Positions 13,101-22,276 of a stretch of DNA of 64,000 nt are shown here, in pieces. The stretch is from the NCBI GenBank assembly GCA_023634235.1, contig JAMKCF010000070.1, forward strand, positions 250,501 to 314,500, given 5' to 3'. Source of the DNA: Pisaster brevispinus. Its lineage: Eukaryota; Echinodermata; Asteroidea; Forcipulatida; Asteriidae. Position 1 is the stretch's first letter; every line of letters starts with the position of its first letter. The notes below the pieces were generated by a model. That model ran no database searches and had not been told where the DNA came from. It saw only the letters and a list, made by a program, of their open reading frames with translations. The position numbers and the translations under genes are program-made.

Positions 13101-14406
13101 GCGGCCATATTGGTCATACAGAGACGAGCTGGGAATCTCTTGTGGCGTAGTTTTCAAGGGTAGACAAGTCCTGATACCGGAGAGCATGCGCAAAGATATA
13201 CTCAATCGATTGCACATTGGCCACATGGGAGTTGAGAAAACTCGTCGACTTGCTCGCAATTCAGTCTATTGGCCAAAGATCAATGAAGATATAGCGAAAC
13301 TCGTTGGAGAATGTGAGCCATGTCAAGAAACCCAAACTCGCCAGCAAAAGGAACCTTTGGCACCTCACGACATTCCAACTACACCCTGGTCGAAGTTAGG
13401 AACTGACCTATTTGAGCTGAACGGACAGGACTACCTCATCATTGTGGACTATCATTCAAAGTATCCAGTGGTTCATAAGATGACCTCTACTACAAGCGCA
13501 TCAGTTGCACAAGCTACGGCTGCCACGTTCGGACTCCTTGGAGCCCCAGTCGAAATGATCTCCGACAATGGCCCCCAATTCGCTGGTACCGCATATAAGG
13601 ACATGTGTGCCAAATGGTTAGTCAAGCACACTACTTCCTCGCCAAGGTATCCCCGATCTAACGGGCAAGCAGAACGGATGGTCCGAACTGTCAAATCAGT
13701 TTTGAAAAAGTGCCACAAGACAAACCAGGATGTCCATATGGCTATGCTCCATCTAAGAGCAACACCCATTGATGCCAACCTACCTGCACCAGCTGAGATC
13801 ATGTTTGGTCGACCAGTCCGTACAACCCTGCCAAGCAACAATCCATATGATGCCATGCAGAAGCACGCGGAAAACCATGAACACCTACAGGACAGGAGAG
13901 ACAAGATGAAAAACGACCACGACAAGCATGCCGGTCCAAGTCTCCCGCCACTGTATGTTGGCCAGAAGGTCAGGGTCCTAGACACACCTAGCAAAACATG
14001 GTTTCCAGGAGAAGTCACCAAGGTATGCAAGGAACCACGGTCGTATGAGGTCATGACGCCAAACGGAAACAAACTTCGTCGCAACAGATCGCACCTGCGC
14101 GAAATGCCAGGCCAAACTGCGTCTAAGCTAAGCGCAAGCGCCAACTTTGTGCAGCCTACGCGTATACAGTTTGACCAAACCCCTAAGCGCGTTAGATTTG
14201 CTGACCAACCAGACCAACCAGACCAACCAGATACTGGAGGCAAATACAAGACTGCGCGAGAGCGTATGCCAAACTTGCAAACAGCAACCTCAACACGTGG
14301 TAACAAATGGTCTCAGACAGCTACTAATGTTTCCCCTAAACAGTCTGCTACTAAGACCAGATCAGGGCGGCTCAGCCGCAAACCAGCCAGATACACAGAC
14401 GACTAA
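10150..14406 (+). CDS. Gag-Pol polyprotein of Ty3/gypsy retrotransposon, 1418 aa
   Basis: This uninterrupted frame encodes the whole replication machinery. In order, with approximate residues: a Gag region; two zinc knuckles near 194-226 (CSNC...H...C, then CKACGSKGHWAKC); an Arg/Ser-rich basic stretch; aspartic protease with DTGAS near 340; reverse transcriptase with KLDAKAGYW near 586 and IADDI near 648 (YxDD motif); RNase H starting EVDAS near 795; integrase with an HHCC zinc finger from HIGHMG near 1021 and catalytic D (GTDLF), D (SDNG) and E (NGQAE) near 1085, 1137 and 1170. The C-terminus has a short Asp-Gln-Pro repeat. Gag and Pol are fused with no frameshift. ATG at 10150 is the first start giving the full frame. 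Confidence 0.97.
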   Translation: MAKYPEMNWGVTDISEEFVLFRQRMKLCLLDNEVTDPHKIAVKLKIALGNQGLKRLNASSLTDEDQLDPQKIWALFDDQLQVKVNFRVHRLELMRYRQKDGESIDGFVTRCCEKAKHCDFETAELDERIIELVIASTSFDSFQKELLDKPKGFKIDEILAEGRKYEAMAASKQCLQSLNGKSASVDAMQRSRKACSNCNLTHQPRKCPAYNDTCKACGSKGHWAKCCRKSKRKQQKGKPTRRRRSASRGRSQSRSRTKGARSKSRGDSRPVDLMQDNRAQHYTATDNHDDDQSQVDLLYSIHISDLSMTPVQPNKLDEAFSIIDVECPNLHGVKRLKLKVDTGASANTLPLRTVRQMYGDNWSSQTRRTNVRLTAYNGSEIKCLGSISLKCKYKESIWNDEMFYVVDVLGPAIAGLPTCRKLQMVTIHTIYVPEGQPAQLKRPPAPPSETHQACRATTLDTPIRSVDDLKTRYPQQFDTLGNFKGEAHLYLKDDAKPTIDAPRKCSIHLKPKLQAELDKMEKDGVIRPVTYHTDWCSSITTSVKKDGSLRICLDPKRLNNSLKRCPHKIPTLEELNTAFSNAKFFSKLDAKAGYWSVHLDEESQDLTTFRTPFGRYCFKRLPFGLAVSQDIFQQGMDRITDQVPGCVGIADDIAVYGQNEEEHDANLLCLLETAAREGLVFNSKKCNIKVDHINFFGSIYSTGGIYPDPSRIEDIYAIPTPQDKEDLQKFLGLMTYVSAYIPNFAEKASPLRDLLRKNVPYLWQEDHQASFVLLKHSIRAGSCLQYYNPSVPTILEVDASQKGLGACLLQKGKPVAFASKSLSPAQANYSNIERETLALVFGITRFHTYLFGSDFVIHTDHKPLVTICAKPLTSAPPRLQRLLIKIQGYTFSIEYKPGPSMTLADALSRLPNPDKRQDVPLDIQVDDVTLTDCPVTQEIDLVHFGSAKQEVLQEETSRDPILKELRQVIYAGWPDSIKDLPRDLRPYWSYRDELGISCGVVFKGRQVLIPESMRKDILNRLHIGHMGVEKTRRLARNSVYWPKINEDIAKLVGECEPCQETQTRQQKEPLAPHDIPTTPWSKLGTDLFELNGQDYLIIVDYHSKYPVVHKMTSTTSASVAQATAATFGLLGAPVEMISDNGPQFAGTAYKDMCAKWLVKHTTSSPRYPRSNGQAERMVRTVKSVLKKCHKTNQDVHMAMLHLRATPIDANLPAPAEIMFGRPVRTTLPSNNPYDAMQKHAENHEHLQDRRDKMKNDHDKHAGPSLPPLYVGQKVRVLDTPSKTWFPGEVTKVCKEPRSYEVMTPNGNKLRRNRSHLREMPGQTASKLSASANFVQPTRIQFDQTPKRVRFADQPDQPDQPDTGGKYKTARERMPNLQTATSTRGNKWSQTATNVSPKQSATKTRSGRLSRKPARYTDD

Positions 14407-14716
14407 AGTTGTTTTGAATATCAAAAGTTGTTTTGAATCTCAAAAGTTGTTATGAGCTGAAGTTCAAAGTTACACCATCGGTGTGTTTGAGTTGTTTACT
14501 GTTTAATTCCTAGTTCTTAAGTTAAACATCACTCATTAGAAAATAATTGTGAATGCGACAACTTTCCACCATATTCTGAAATTTTTATTTCAAATTGCAA
14601 CTGGATGTTCAAACAACACCTTATCTATCCAACCATTTTCAAGTACCTACTTCATTATAATCATATCCTAGATGTCTCCCCACAAACTAATTTTTGTGCC
14701 CAAATTATTTTCTTTC
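14407..14716 (+). other. Retrotransposon 3' untranslated region
   Basis: About 300 bp lie between the Gag-Pol stop and the polypurine tract. A ~20-bp motif (gttgttttgaatatcaaaa) is partly duplicated just after the stop. No envelope or accessory frame is present. Confidence 0.7.
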
Positions 14717-14729
14717 AAAAGAGGGGGGA
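14717..14729 (+). promoter_or_regulatory. Polypurine tract
   Basis: AAAAGAGGGGGGA abuts the 3' LTR, the expected position of the plus-strand primer. Confidence 0.9.
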
Positions 14730-14891
14730 TGTTGTGATATGGGACTACTTTATCCTGCCCATGTATATTGTACACCACTGTGTTATCATTCTTCTTATAA
14801 AGTGGTATGAAAGAATAAAGACCTTGGTCAGGAGCTAGGAAAGCAACCATCGTATATCGCCTTAATTATTTCCTAGACTCATATCACTTCA
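14730..14891 (+). repeat. 3' LTR
   Basis: It matches the 5' LTR over all 162 bases by eye, including TATAAA at 14796-14801 and AATAAA near 14814. It is followed by the CGGAC target duplicate. Confidence 0.97.
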
Positions 14892-15824
14892 CGGACTACC
14901 CGCTAAACTCAGAGACAAACAAATTACTCCAAAATGGAAACAGAAATGCAGGTACTTGCTCATCTTGTAATTCTCCCCCAAAGGGAACATAACAAAATAC
15001 AATATTATAAATATAAAGTCAATTAATAAAGCAAAACAAAGCAATTGGCAGAGATGAGGGAATTTATGAGGACTCTCCTCACTTAATTAACAGTTAATGT
15101 AGAGACAAGGGAAGGAGGCCGGCCTCTATTTAAAATTATTTCTGGAATAAAGTTATGCTTTGATACAGATACTCACAAATAGCTCTATGACCCTATCCCT
15201 CCCTACTGAAATGCATTTGGAGCATGGCCAGAGTCATGCTTCGTACAAAATAAAGAAAAATAACAAGAGAAAATAAATGTGCTCTTGATCTCACTTGCTT
15301 AAAGCTAAAATGAAAAAGAGAATGAGCCTAAAGGTCGAGACTTCAAACTAAACCTTTCACTATAAATATTCTAACAACCAAGTTGGAGGAGACAATTGAG
15401 CATTGAGGATGCACTTGGGTTCCCTACTTTATGACCACGCGACCCGAGTGGTCCATAAAAACAAACAAGTGCGACCTAGAAAGGATTTATGAAAATGACA
15501 TTTATATATGATTAAGATTTTAAGATTTATTAAAATTGACAAACTTCGTGACTTGAAGGTCAAATTACAGAGTCATTACAATAGTAAAAAATCGATAAGA
15601 CATACTTTTTTTTTAAGGACACCTGAATAGCAAAAAATAGATAAGAAAAACAGATTGCACACTCGCCTTTAAAACAAAAACAGAACCACATAAACAAAAG
15701 AAACACCTCACTGTAGTTTAAAAGGGAAATGGAATAATTAACAGGGACATAAATGTTTCAATAAAACATAAAATTAAATAAGAACCTCACTCAGACCACC
15801 ACACACAATAAAATGGAGAAATAA
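14892..15824. other. No gene seen
   Basis: This is A-rich sequence between the retrotransposon and the LINE fragment. The right part is probably the 3' tail of that minus-strand LINE, but I see no supporting motif. Confidence 0.45.
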
Positions 15825-16229
15825 TTAAGAATGAATTAAACCTATAAAATAAGGAACAGGGCTATTTTTAAAACGACTGGATCTGGTGGGGATGGTTGAA
15901 ACATGATGACTATTTCGGAGGTTTCGACCATGACTCTCATGCCTGGTAGGGGAAAGGAGGTCTTTAGTGTGAGGGTTATTAGCAAGTTCATTAGCAAAAC
16001 GCCTGCAGTGTGCCTCTCTCCTACCAGCAAGAGAGTCAAGGCCAAGCGATGAAAGAGCAGAGTCATACCAATAATAACTATTACCCAACATAATTTGACG
16101 GTCAAAAACATTTATGTGAGGTGTAAGCCAAGGCTTGTCATTAACATGGCTCTTGTAGCTTTTCAAGGGAAAATAAGAAACCATGGCTGAATCAAGCAAA
16201 TTGTCAAAAATATCAACCTTGATTTTCAT
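15825..16229 (-). pseudogene. Internally deleted non-LTR retrotransposon ORF (134 aa)
   Basis: The minus-strand frame joins two parts of a LINE polyprotein that are normally many hundred residues apart. Residues ~1-40 include FPLKSYKSHVNDKPWLTP, like the spacer between endonuclease and reverse transcriptase in CR1/L2/Jockey-type elements. Residues ~60-134 include SLAGRREAHCRRFANEL and RFKNSPVPYFIGL, like the extreme C-terminus of the same elements. The reverse-transcriptase core is missing yet the frame stays open. Family assignment is from motif memory. Confidence 0.7.
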
Positions 16230-16506
16230 TGATTTACACCTTTAAACTATATATGCACCTCAAACTCACAATTTGACTTACTTGTGAGATTCATACACAA
16301 GAAAATTATACATAAACAGTCCCTCACACTTAAGGAAAATACACTGTATATAATTATATGCACTGAAAGTAACAACATGACCAGACATTAAATCAGTTCT
16401 TCTAAATACAAATATGCATGAATAAAACATTCTCAGCAAAAAACTTACTACAAATTGGCTCTAAAAATCATGGAAAAACTACTACACACACAAAAATAGA
16501 TAGTGG

Positions 16507-16545
16507 CCTGACATTTCGACCCTAGCAGAGTCTTTCTTGAAGGCT
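16507..16545 (-). ncRNA. Degenerate hammerhead-ribozyme-like motif (tentative)
   Basis: On the minus strand a possible stem II (GACTC, loop TGCTA, GGGTC) is followed directly by GAAA and then TGTCAGG. The invariant GAAA sits where a hammerhead needs it, but the CUGANGA box upstream is imperfect (CTTCAAGA). Hammerheads are known in Penelope-like elements, and this lies downstream on the same strand from the Penelope-type fragment at 17548-17856. Activity is unlikely. Confidence 0.35.
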
Positions 16546-16714
16546 AAATGACAAGACTACAAACATAAAAAGTGGAGTGGAGATAGGCGTTAGAGATGAA
16601 AGCACACAGAGAAAGCAGGAGGATGAACAAAAAGGAGGGTAACAAAAGGGGGTGGGGTGGGGGAGGGGCTGGTTTGACCACAAGAGGAACAAATACAAAA
16701 GACAAAATAAATGA

Positions 16715-17408
16715 TGTATATTCGGTTTGCGGTAATCACCGTGTGTATATCTACTAGCTGTGTAGATTTGTTCTTAAAGAACTAGGTCTTGCTTTTTATT
16801 TTATTTTTATTCTACTGCCGCAGAAAAGATTTGGAAATCGGGAGACTACTTCGGGAGACTACTTAGTTCTGAAAAGAACTGTCCAGCTTATTAGCTACTA
16901 CCTGGGCGGAGGGTAGGAAATCGGCCGGGACTACTAATTTGGCTTCATAGTGGATCGGATCGAGGGGACTTCTCAGTATTAACTTCATTGCCGCGGAGTG
17001 AGTTCTTAATTGGTCTCAACATTTAGACTAGCTTGCTCTAATCATTGTCTCATCCTCAGGAGACGATGACTAGAGCAAGCTAGTCTAAATGTTGAGACCA
17101 ATTAAGAACTCACTACGTGGCAATGTAGTTAATACTGAGAAGTCCCCTTGATCCGATCCACTATGAAGCCAAAGTAGTAGTCCCGGCCGATTTCCTACCC
17201 ACCGCCCAGGTAGTAGCTTATAAGCTGGACAGTTCTTTTCAGAACTAAGTAGTCTCCCGAAGTAGTCTCCCGAAGTAGTCTCCCGATTTCCAAATCTACT
17301 CTGCGGCAGTAGAATAAAAAAAAATTAAAAAGCAAGACCTAGTTCTTTAAGAATAAATCTACATAGCTAGTAGATATACATACGGTGTTAATGCAAACTG
17401 AATATACA
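16715..17408. mobile_element. ~690-bp palindromic foldback element
   Basis: The two arms (about 16715-17052 and 17063-17408) are inverted copies around a ~10-nt centre, tcatcctcag. The ends are tgtatattcggtttgcgg and its near inverse. The left arm has two and the right arm three copies of a 13-bp gggagactacttc unit; otherwise only scattered mismatches are visible. It has no coding capacity. A fragment of the same terminus is at 60974. Clear target duplication was not established. Confidence 0.88.
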
Positions 17409-17547
17409 TTGATACCTCATCATGCAAAGCCTCAAAAAGTATAAAATAAATGATGGGAAGAGGGAGATGAAAAGTAATTGATTAGTGAATGAGGCAGACT
17501 AGAGGGGTCTTATCTGTGGTAAAAAGGAGAAGGCAAAGACTAGTTTA

Positions 17548-17856
17548 TTAGACAGTTCCTTCTTGGTTGTTTAGACCATGGGGTTGAATGGTCTGGAGAC
17601 GCCTTATCCATAGCTTCTCCCTACTCAGACGAACAATCTTGTGGTTTCCTAGTGCCTCAAAGCCCTGTAAAATCATGAGAGAAATGGAGTGATTAGAAAG
17701 ATTAAAGTGACGTCCTACACAGGTGTATCCAGCTTTTGGATGTTGACTGTGGATCTGGCTGGGATTTAGTCTCTCTGTAAACACCTGCACAAACTGTTGA
17801 GAGTTGTGCAGGCGGTCAATAAAACACATACATGTACAATTAATTATCTTATACAA
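17548..17856 (-). pseudogene. C-terminal remnant of a Penelope-like element polyprotein
   Basis: The minus-strand frame (102 aa) carries GRHFNLSNHSIS, then ALGNHKIVRLSREKLWI, then QTIQPHGLNNQEG. This resembles the end of the GIY-YIG endonuclease module of Penelope-like retroelements, where a His-rich GxHFNLxGHS motif and a terminal LQPxGLN motif are typical. The GIY-YIG motif and reverse transcriptase are absent. The foldback element lies just downstream on the same strand, between this fragment and the hammerhead-like motif. Confidence 0.65.
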
Positions 17857-17859
17857 TGC

Positions 17860-18331
17860 AAGTATGTCGATAAAATGTCAATAAAAATGAAGGCAACTCC
17901 TAGATATTCAGTCTCTACAAAATAATTATTATCTCAAAGAAAGCAAATGCATGAGTGCGTGATTGGAGAACATGAAATATATAGCATGACACTGGATGGG
18001 CAAGAAGGCATAAGTTACCTAACACACAGGGTCCACTAATCATCATCATTCACACAACAAACTCACAAACCTATGCCTCCAAATCGAATCCCACCAGCCA
18101 AACCGCAGTCAACACCCCCATGCATTCCATTTAAAGTAATCTACATCATTATTATTCCTATTAATATTACAATATGAACCTGGTCGGACAACAAGCAGAT
18201 AATAAACTATACCAAAAATAAAGACATGTAGACTGACCACTACCTGTACTAGTAGTAATTTTGTACTGATAGCCATAATTCAGTTCATACATGGAAAAAG
18301 CCGCCAACCAACCACTCTGATGTCCAACACT
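17860..18331. other. No gene seen
   Basis: This is AT-rich sequence upstream of the Penelope fragment with no recognisable exon or repeat. Confidence 0.4.
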
Positions 18332-18493
18332 TTAAAGGAAATTGTCTCTTTCTCTCGAGCTCTCTGCAATCTTGGAAGCACTACTCATCGTCTGTTTGGA
18401 ATTTTGCGATGACTTCACTCCCCTCGGTGATCCAAGTGAAAGTATTTGCATCCCCACAGAAGACAGACGCTTCTTGGGTATCACGTCCTGAAT
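18332..18493 (-). CDS. Putative terminal exon, unidentified protein
   Basis: After a strong acceptor (tgtgtgtgttcag) the minus strand reads 53 residues from IQDVIPKKRLSSVG to SSRERDNFL and a TAA stop at 18332. The composition is Ser/Lys-rich and basic. The frame is phase 0 at the acceptor. It could end the CUB-domain gene or another gene; I do not recognise it and it does not look like the acidic CTR9 tail. Open length alone is weak support, but the acceptor is good. Confidence 0.35.
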   Translation of the reverse strand: MQDVIPKKRLSSVGMQILSLGSPRGVKSSQNSKQTMSSASKIAESSRERDNFL

Positions 18494-18835
18494 CTGAACA
18501 CACACAAAAAAAGAAAAGATTTCACTATGTCAGTGGAGCCAGGTTGCAATAGAAATTTTTGTTGGTGGTGCAATAAGTGAAAGCAAAAAACAATTAAAAG
18601 AGATATGACCTTATCGCGTGGAGCAAAATGTGTGCTTGCTATAGCGTGTTAGATATGACCTTTTGACCTGTCAAGTTACGACCTTGTGTTTTTTTTAGAA
18701 CTTTAAAGCACGTTTGCCCAAAACAAGGCTAAAAGTAACTCTTGGTTTTGGGGGTTACGTACAAGACAAAAAACATTCAATATGAGAATAACTCAGGGAG
18801 CTAAAGGAGGATTTGCGTCTGAAATCAGTTTAGAT

Positions 18836-19090
18836 TGTAGGATGGAGAGAAATGTTGATTTAACAGGTAAGGAGTTCCAAAGAGATGTACATGGAATAAA
18901 GCTGTTGGATTGCTTTTTGTTCTACATCTCAGCCAAGCAAGATTAACAAGCAGAAAGCCTGGTTTAACACTCAAACATCCTGATAGGAGGAACCAGGTCG
19001 GACACACAGGTAGCACGTTTACCTTGCAAACATCCGTGTAAAAGACAGAGGCTGGCTACAGACCTTCTGTGGGAAACAGTTGTAGTTTTG
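18836..19090 (-). pseudogene. LINE C-terminal remnant
   Basis: Minus-strand reading in mixed frames gives VASLCLLHGCLQGK, VSDLVPPIR and then NSFIPCTSLWNSLP. This order matches the end of Jockey/CR1/RTE-type LINE polyproteins, in which a VxSLxLFYRYxHG motif precedes FIPRTSRLWNSLP. Several stops and shifts separate the motifs. Nothing upstream of this tail is visible. Confidence 0.65.
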
Positions 19091-19222
19091 ATCCCCTGCC
19101 TTCACCAACAAGATTAACAAATACAGTGCGCTTCTGATTCTATCTTATAATTGAAATCCAAAGACATTTTTTCAGCAGTTAAATCAGTTGGAGACAAATT
19201 AACGGTAAAACCCTGTTCTTAC

Positions 19223-19395
19223 CTCAATGAAGTCCTTTGTGCATTGCAGATCGGATTCAAGTTTGAGTTGAGTAAAGGAAAGCATCACGTACTGCCATGG
19301 GACGTCAGTTTGACAATGATTGTTGAAAGCACAGAAGGGAGTTGTTTTATAACGGGTGCTGGAAGCGTTGTTCGGTGATTGGATGATTCCAGTCT
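19223..19395 (-). CDS. CUB-domain exon (first half of a CUB module)
   Basis: From acceptor gacatcag the minus strand reads TGIIQSPNNASSTRYKTTPF, then cysteines, YVMLSFTQLKLESDLQCTKD and FIE before a strong donor GTAAGA. G-I-I-x-SPN, an aromatic/Leu-rich strand, and F-x-L-E...C...D-FIE are the classic first half of a CUB domain, an extracellular beta-sandwich in secreted or membrane proteins. The second half should lie in a following exon at lower coordinates, which I did not find. Other CUB exons on the same strand at 20.4 and 21.1 kb suggest one tandem-CUB gene. Confidence 0.7.
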
Positions 19396-20345
19396 CTGAT
19401 GTCAGCGTTATCTTTAATTACAACCTTTATGTAGACGAAAAAAAAGAAAGAGAATATCACAGTGATGATAAGTACAATATAAGTTAGATACCAGTCGTCA
19501 TGACGTTTTGGCGGGTCATAACTTGAGTCTACTCAGCATTTTTATACTGCAGATAGCATTTTTTGTGTGCTAACAGGCTTTATGAAATTAGGCTAAAGGT
19601 TCAATCTCTTATACAGATGCTTACCCTAAAACTATGCTCAACCTTGAAAACTACACTTTATAACTACACACTGGGTTATTTTAATTAATATGACAATATT
19701 ACCCTGAGCAAATGAAAGGCCCATTTTACAGGATAAATATAATTTCTCACAGTAAAGATCGTAGCACAAGGTGGCTAAATCATCAGTCTTTAAAAAGTAG
19801 AAAAACAAGAGAAGATTCTCAGAAATACACCACAATAAAAACATTTTTTTTAAACAAATTTTGATGATCAAGAGTAAACTAAACATTTTGGTTGTTTCCA
19901 AGTAATGCCTTGCACAAGAAAACTGACCTATAGAACTTCCAAATTTGATTTGCAAAATTTACATAGGCAGGAAACGTTAGCAGACATTAACTTGTTATTT
20001 ACACTTTTCTTGAGAATGTTTTGTGGATGTCAGACACCATCAAGTGGGAATGAAGGTAATCTGCCAAACACCAATAGAATTATAAAGGGAAGGTTTATCT
20101 CTAGTTTCCATCACTGGAACTCTAGGTGGCAGCAAACATACAGGGTTATTTTCCATTGTTGACATAGTACTGAGCATGCACACATCTCCGAAGACAATGG
20201 ATGTACCTGGTAAGTCTACTGCCTGCTATTATTCCCAGAAGCCTCCACTCTGTGCGTAACATTGCAAGTCTGTACACTCCAGTAAATAAAAATTGCTTTG
20301 CAACATTAACTTGATAAAAAGTAACTCAAAATAATGTTTCTCGCA

Positions 20346-20466
20346 GTAAGCATCGGGTATCACAAGCTCATGAATGACGAGAAGTGCAGTCTCTTCTGGA
20401 GGGAGAGTAAAGAGGATCTGACAGCCACAGTCTGCTGGAAGGAGGTGTAGTGTACTTTGTAGGCAG
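20346..20466 (-). CDS. CUB-like exon, frame disturbed
   Basis: One frame starts PAYKVHYTSF, resembling the last strand of a CUB domain. A second frame continues DCGCQILFTLPPEETALLV and then HELVIPDAYCEK, resembling the front half of the next CUB module (Cys, hydrophobic strand, LPPEE turn, second Cys). The two readings are offset by a frame within about 20 bases, so either two exons abut, or there is a frameshift, or one match is chance. No clean donor follows. It lies between two better CUB exons, which supports a link. Confidence 0.4.
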
Positions 20467-21057
20467 GTCTTCGGTCAGAGATATGGCAAGGGCTGGCACA
20501 TGGAAGACCTTGACACACTACGCTGAAACTTGAAAAGTTCAGAGATAATCGGTTTTAAAACTCAACGCTTTTGTCTTGAACCCATATCTACAGGATTTCC
20601 CACAGAACACACAAACGCTGTTAGCGCCTAACTACGAGAAAACCTGTGTCTTTCTTTGTACTCAACTACTAGTAATATAAGATGGTAAAGATGACAAAAT
20701 TAGATATCACATTCAAAAGACTGGTGAGCTCTCTCCAACAGTAATCAGTTTCTTTGGATATGTTTATTTGCAATGCAGCAATAACTGCTACTTTAAATAA
20801 TGTGACAACATTACCCTGAGCAAATGAAAGGCTTAATTCACAGGATAAATTTCATTTCACACAGTGATCATCACAATGATCTATAGTGATACCAGATAAG
20901 ACACACCATTAGAAAAGACGCAGTGATTTTGTTGCACCTGTGGAAGTCAGATAAGCCGCGTCAAGTATGAAGGAAAATAAGGTACTTTTACTGCCTACAC
21001 CGAGATTTAACACCCATTTCTCAACAAACATGGAGAGTCAGGAATCCATGGCAACAC

Positions 21058-21201
21058 CTTATAACAAGCTGAGTATCCTGGAAAGGAGTTTGATTCATCA
21101 GAGACAAACTCCAGCAGGACTTCACTCCCGATGGATGACCGGTCGATTGGGCCAAGCTGGCCGCACAGGTTGACGTTCTGGTCCGTCGTCAAATCACTCG
21201 G
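21058..21201 (-). CDS. CUB-domain exon (second half of a CUB module)
   Basis: After acceptor ctgaattacag the minus strand reads exactly 48 codons to a possible donor AAG|GTGTTG. It includes NVNLCGQLGPIDRSSIGSEV, LLEFVSDESNSFPGYSACYK. An LCG, a polar turn, S-x-x-L-x-F-x-S-D and a terminal GYSAxY are the standard second half of a CUB domain. The phase is 0 at both ends. It belongs with the exons at 19.3 and 20.4 kb in a gene read right to left. Which CUB protein this is cannot be told. Confidence 0.7.
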
Positions 21202-21599
21202 CTGTAATTCAGACAATAAAATCAAGAATTGTCAAAAATACATCTGAATATCTTTAAAACAGTTTTCTTTAAGAAGTGGGAAAAAATGTAAACATTATTT
21301 CACTGATTGGTGGATTTGCAACAAAATGATCAACATTTTAAAAATTATAAATCTGAGATCATTTCAGCATTGTAAGATTGTCTCTAGAACAAATTGATTG
21401 AAAATTGCTTTTGTGAACAAAAAAGTGTGGGCAGGTTATAAGAGATTGTTCTCTCAGCCAATCAAATTCAATGGGAAATATTTGAAACATATTTCACAAG
21501 TTGTTTACATCTTAAGGAGAAAGATTCTGATCTTGAAGTAGTCAGATGTGCAGCTTCCTGCCAAGTTTTTCCAACTTGAGCTCACTGAAAACAATCTGA

Positions 21600-21835
21600 A
21601 CCCTGACGTCTAATTGCGAGTGTTTCAGCCACTGACACTTGGCATCTGGTGGATAGTCCAATGGAAGTTGACAGACAGGAGGTCTCCTCAGTCAGCGACC
21701 CCTTCATTACCAGACGCCGCTCCGTCCAACCCTACTTCTTCCCTGCCTGACCCCTCTCCTTCAGATGCTGCCTCCTCTTTGACGGTGACGGTTTCTGACC
21801 GGACGCTTCCTCATTGTCAGTAAAATAAAAAGGAA
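21600..21835 (-). other. Possible charged exon, unresolved
   Basis: The minus strand reads DNEEASGQKPSPSKRRQHLK in one frame and a Glu/Gly-rich stretch (EGEGSGREEVGLDG) in another. The composition fits the acidic/basic CTR9 tail, whose other exons lie just upstream at 22.3-23.5 kb, but splice sites are not clear and no frame is open throughout. Confidence 0.25.
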
Positions 21836-22276
21836 ATAAAATAATGAATGCCATCATTTAAGAGGATGTAATTTTGTAAAACTTCATAAATCTTAATGCT
21901 TTGTTCTGAAGAATATCAATTTTTCTAAGCAGAACGACATCAAGCCATAAATTACTTGGTCTGGGGTCCTAATGATGTGTTTGGTCATTAGTGAGTTGTG
22001 ATTGAAAAACACAAGTTTTCCTTTTGAAATACAACAAACGGTACATACAAACTGCCATTTTGTAGAGTAAAAAAACTTTGGTTCTAGAAAACAGAAGACT
22101 GTGTTCTGTTTACACAAAACCCACACAAATTCGAGGGATATTTCTGCGAATCACTGTAGTCTACTGTTGAAATACTTTTCCAACCACATTCATTTCAAAA
22201 CAAATGTTTTTTATATCCCAGAGCGCCCAATGTGTCCCTTTGATAGAGAGATAGAAAAAACCTGAAATGAACTGAC

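Larger units (their letters stand above)
8945..14891 (+). mobile_element. Complete Ty3/gypsy LTR retrotransposon (5.95 kb)
   Basis: Two 162-bp direct repeats bound the element and look identical by eye. The five bases CGGAC stand directly outside both ends (8940-8944 and 14892-14896) as target duplication. Inside are a primer-binding site, a ~1 kb leader, one Gag-Pol frame with protease-RT-RNase H-integrase order, and a polypurine tract. That domain order defines Ty3/gypsy. No envelope-like frame follows. A single fused frame and short LTRs suggest the Mag/SURL side of the family, which is inference. Identical LTRs and an open frame point to a recent insertion. Confidence 0.97.

Noticed and set aside
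13473..14306. A 277-codon minus-strand frame inside the retrotransposon
   Set aside because: It is antisense to the integrase part of a well-supported Gag-Pol frame and has no domain of its own.
20967..21173. Plus-strand 68-codon frame over the CUB exon
   Set aside because: It lies antisense to a clear CUB half-domain with matching splice sites.
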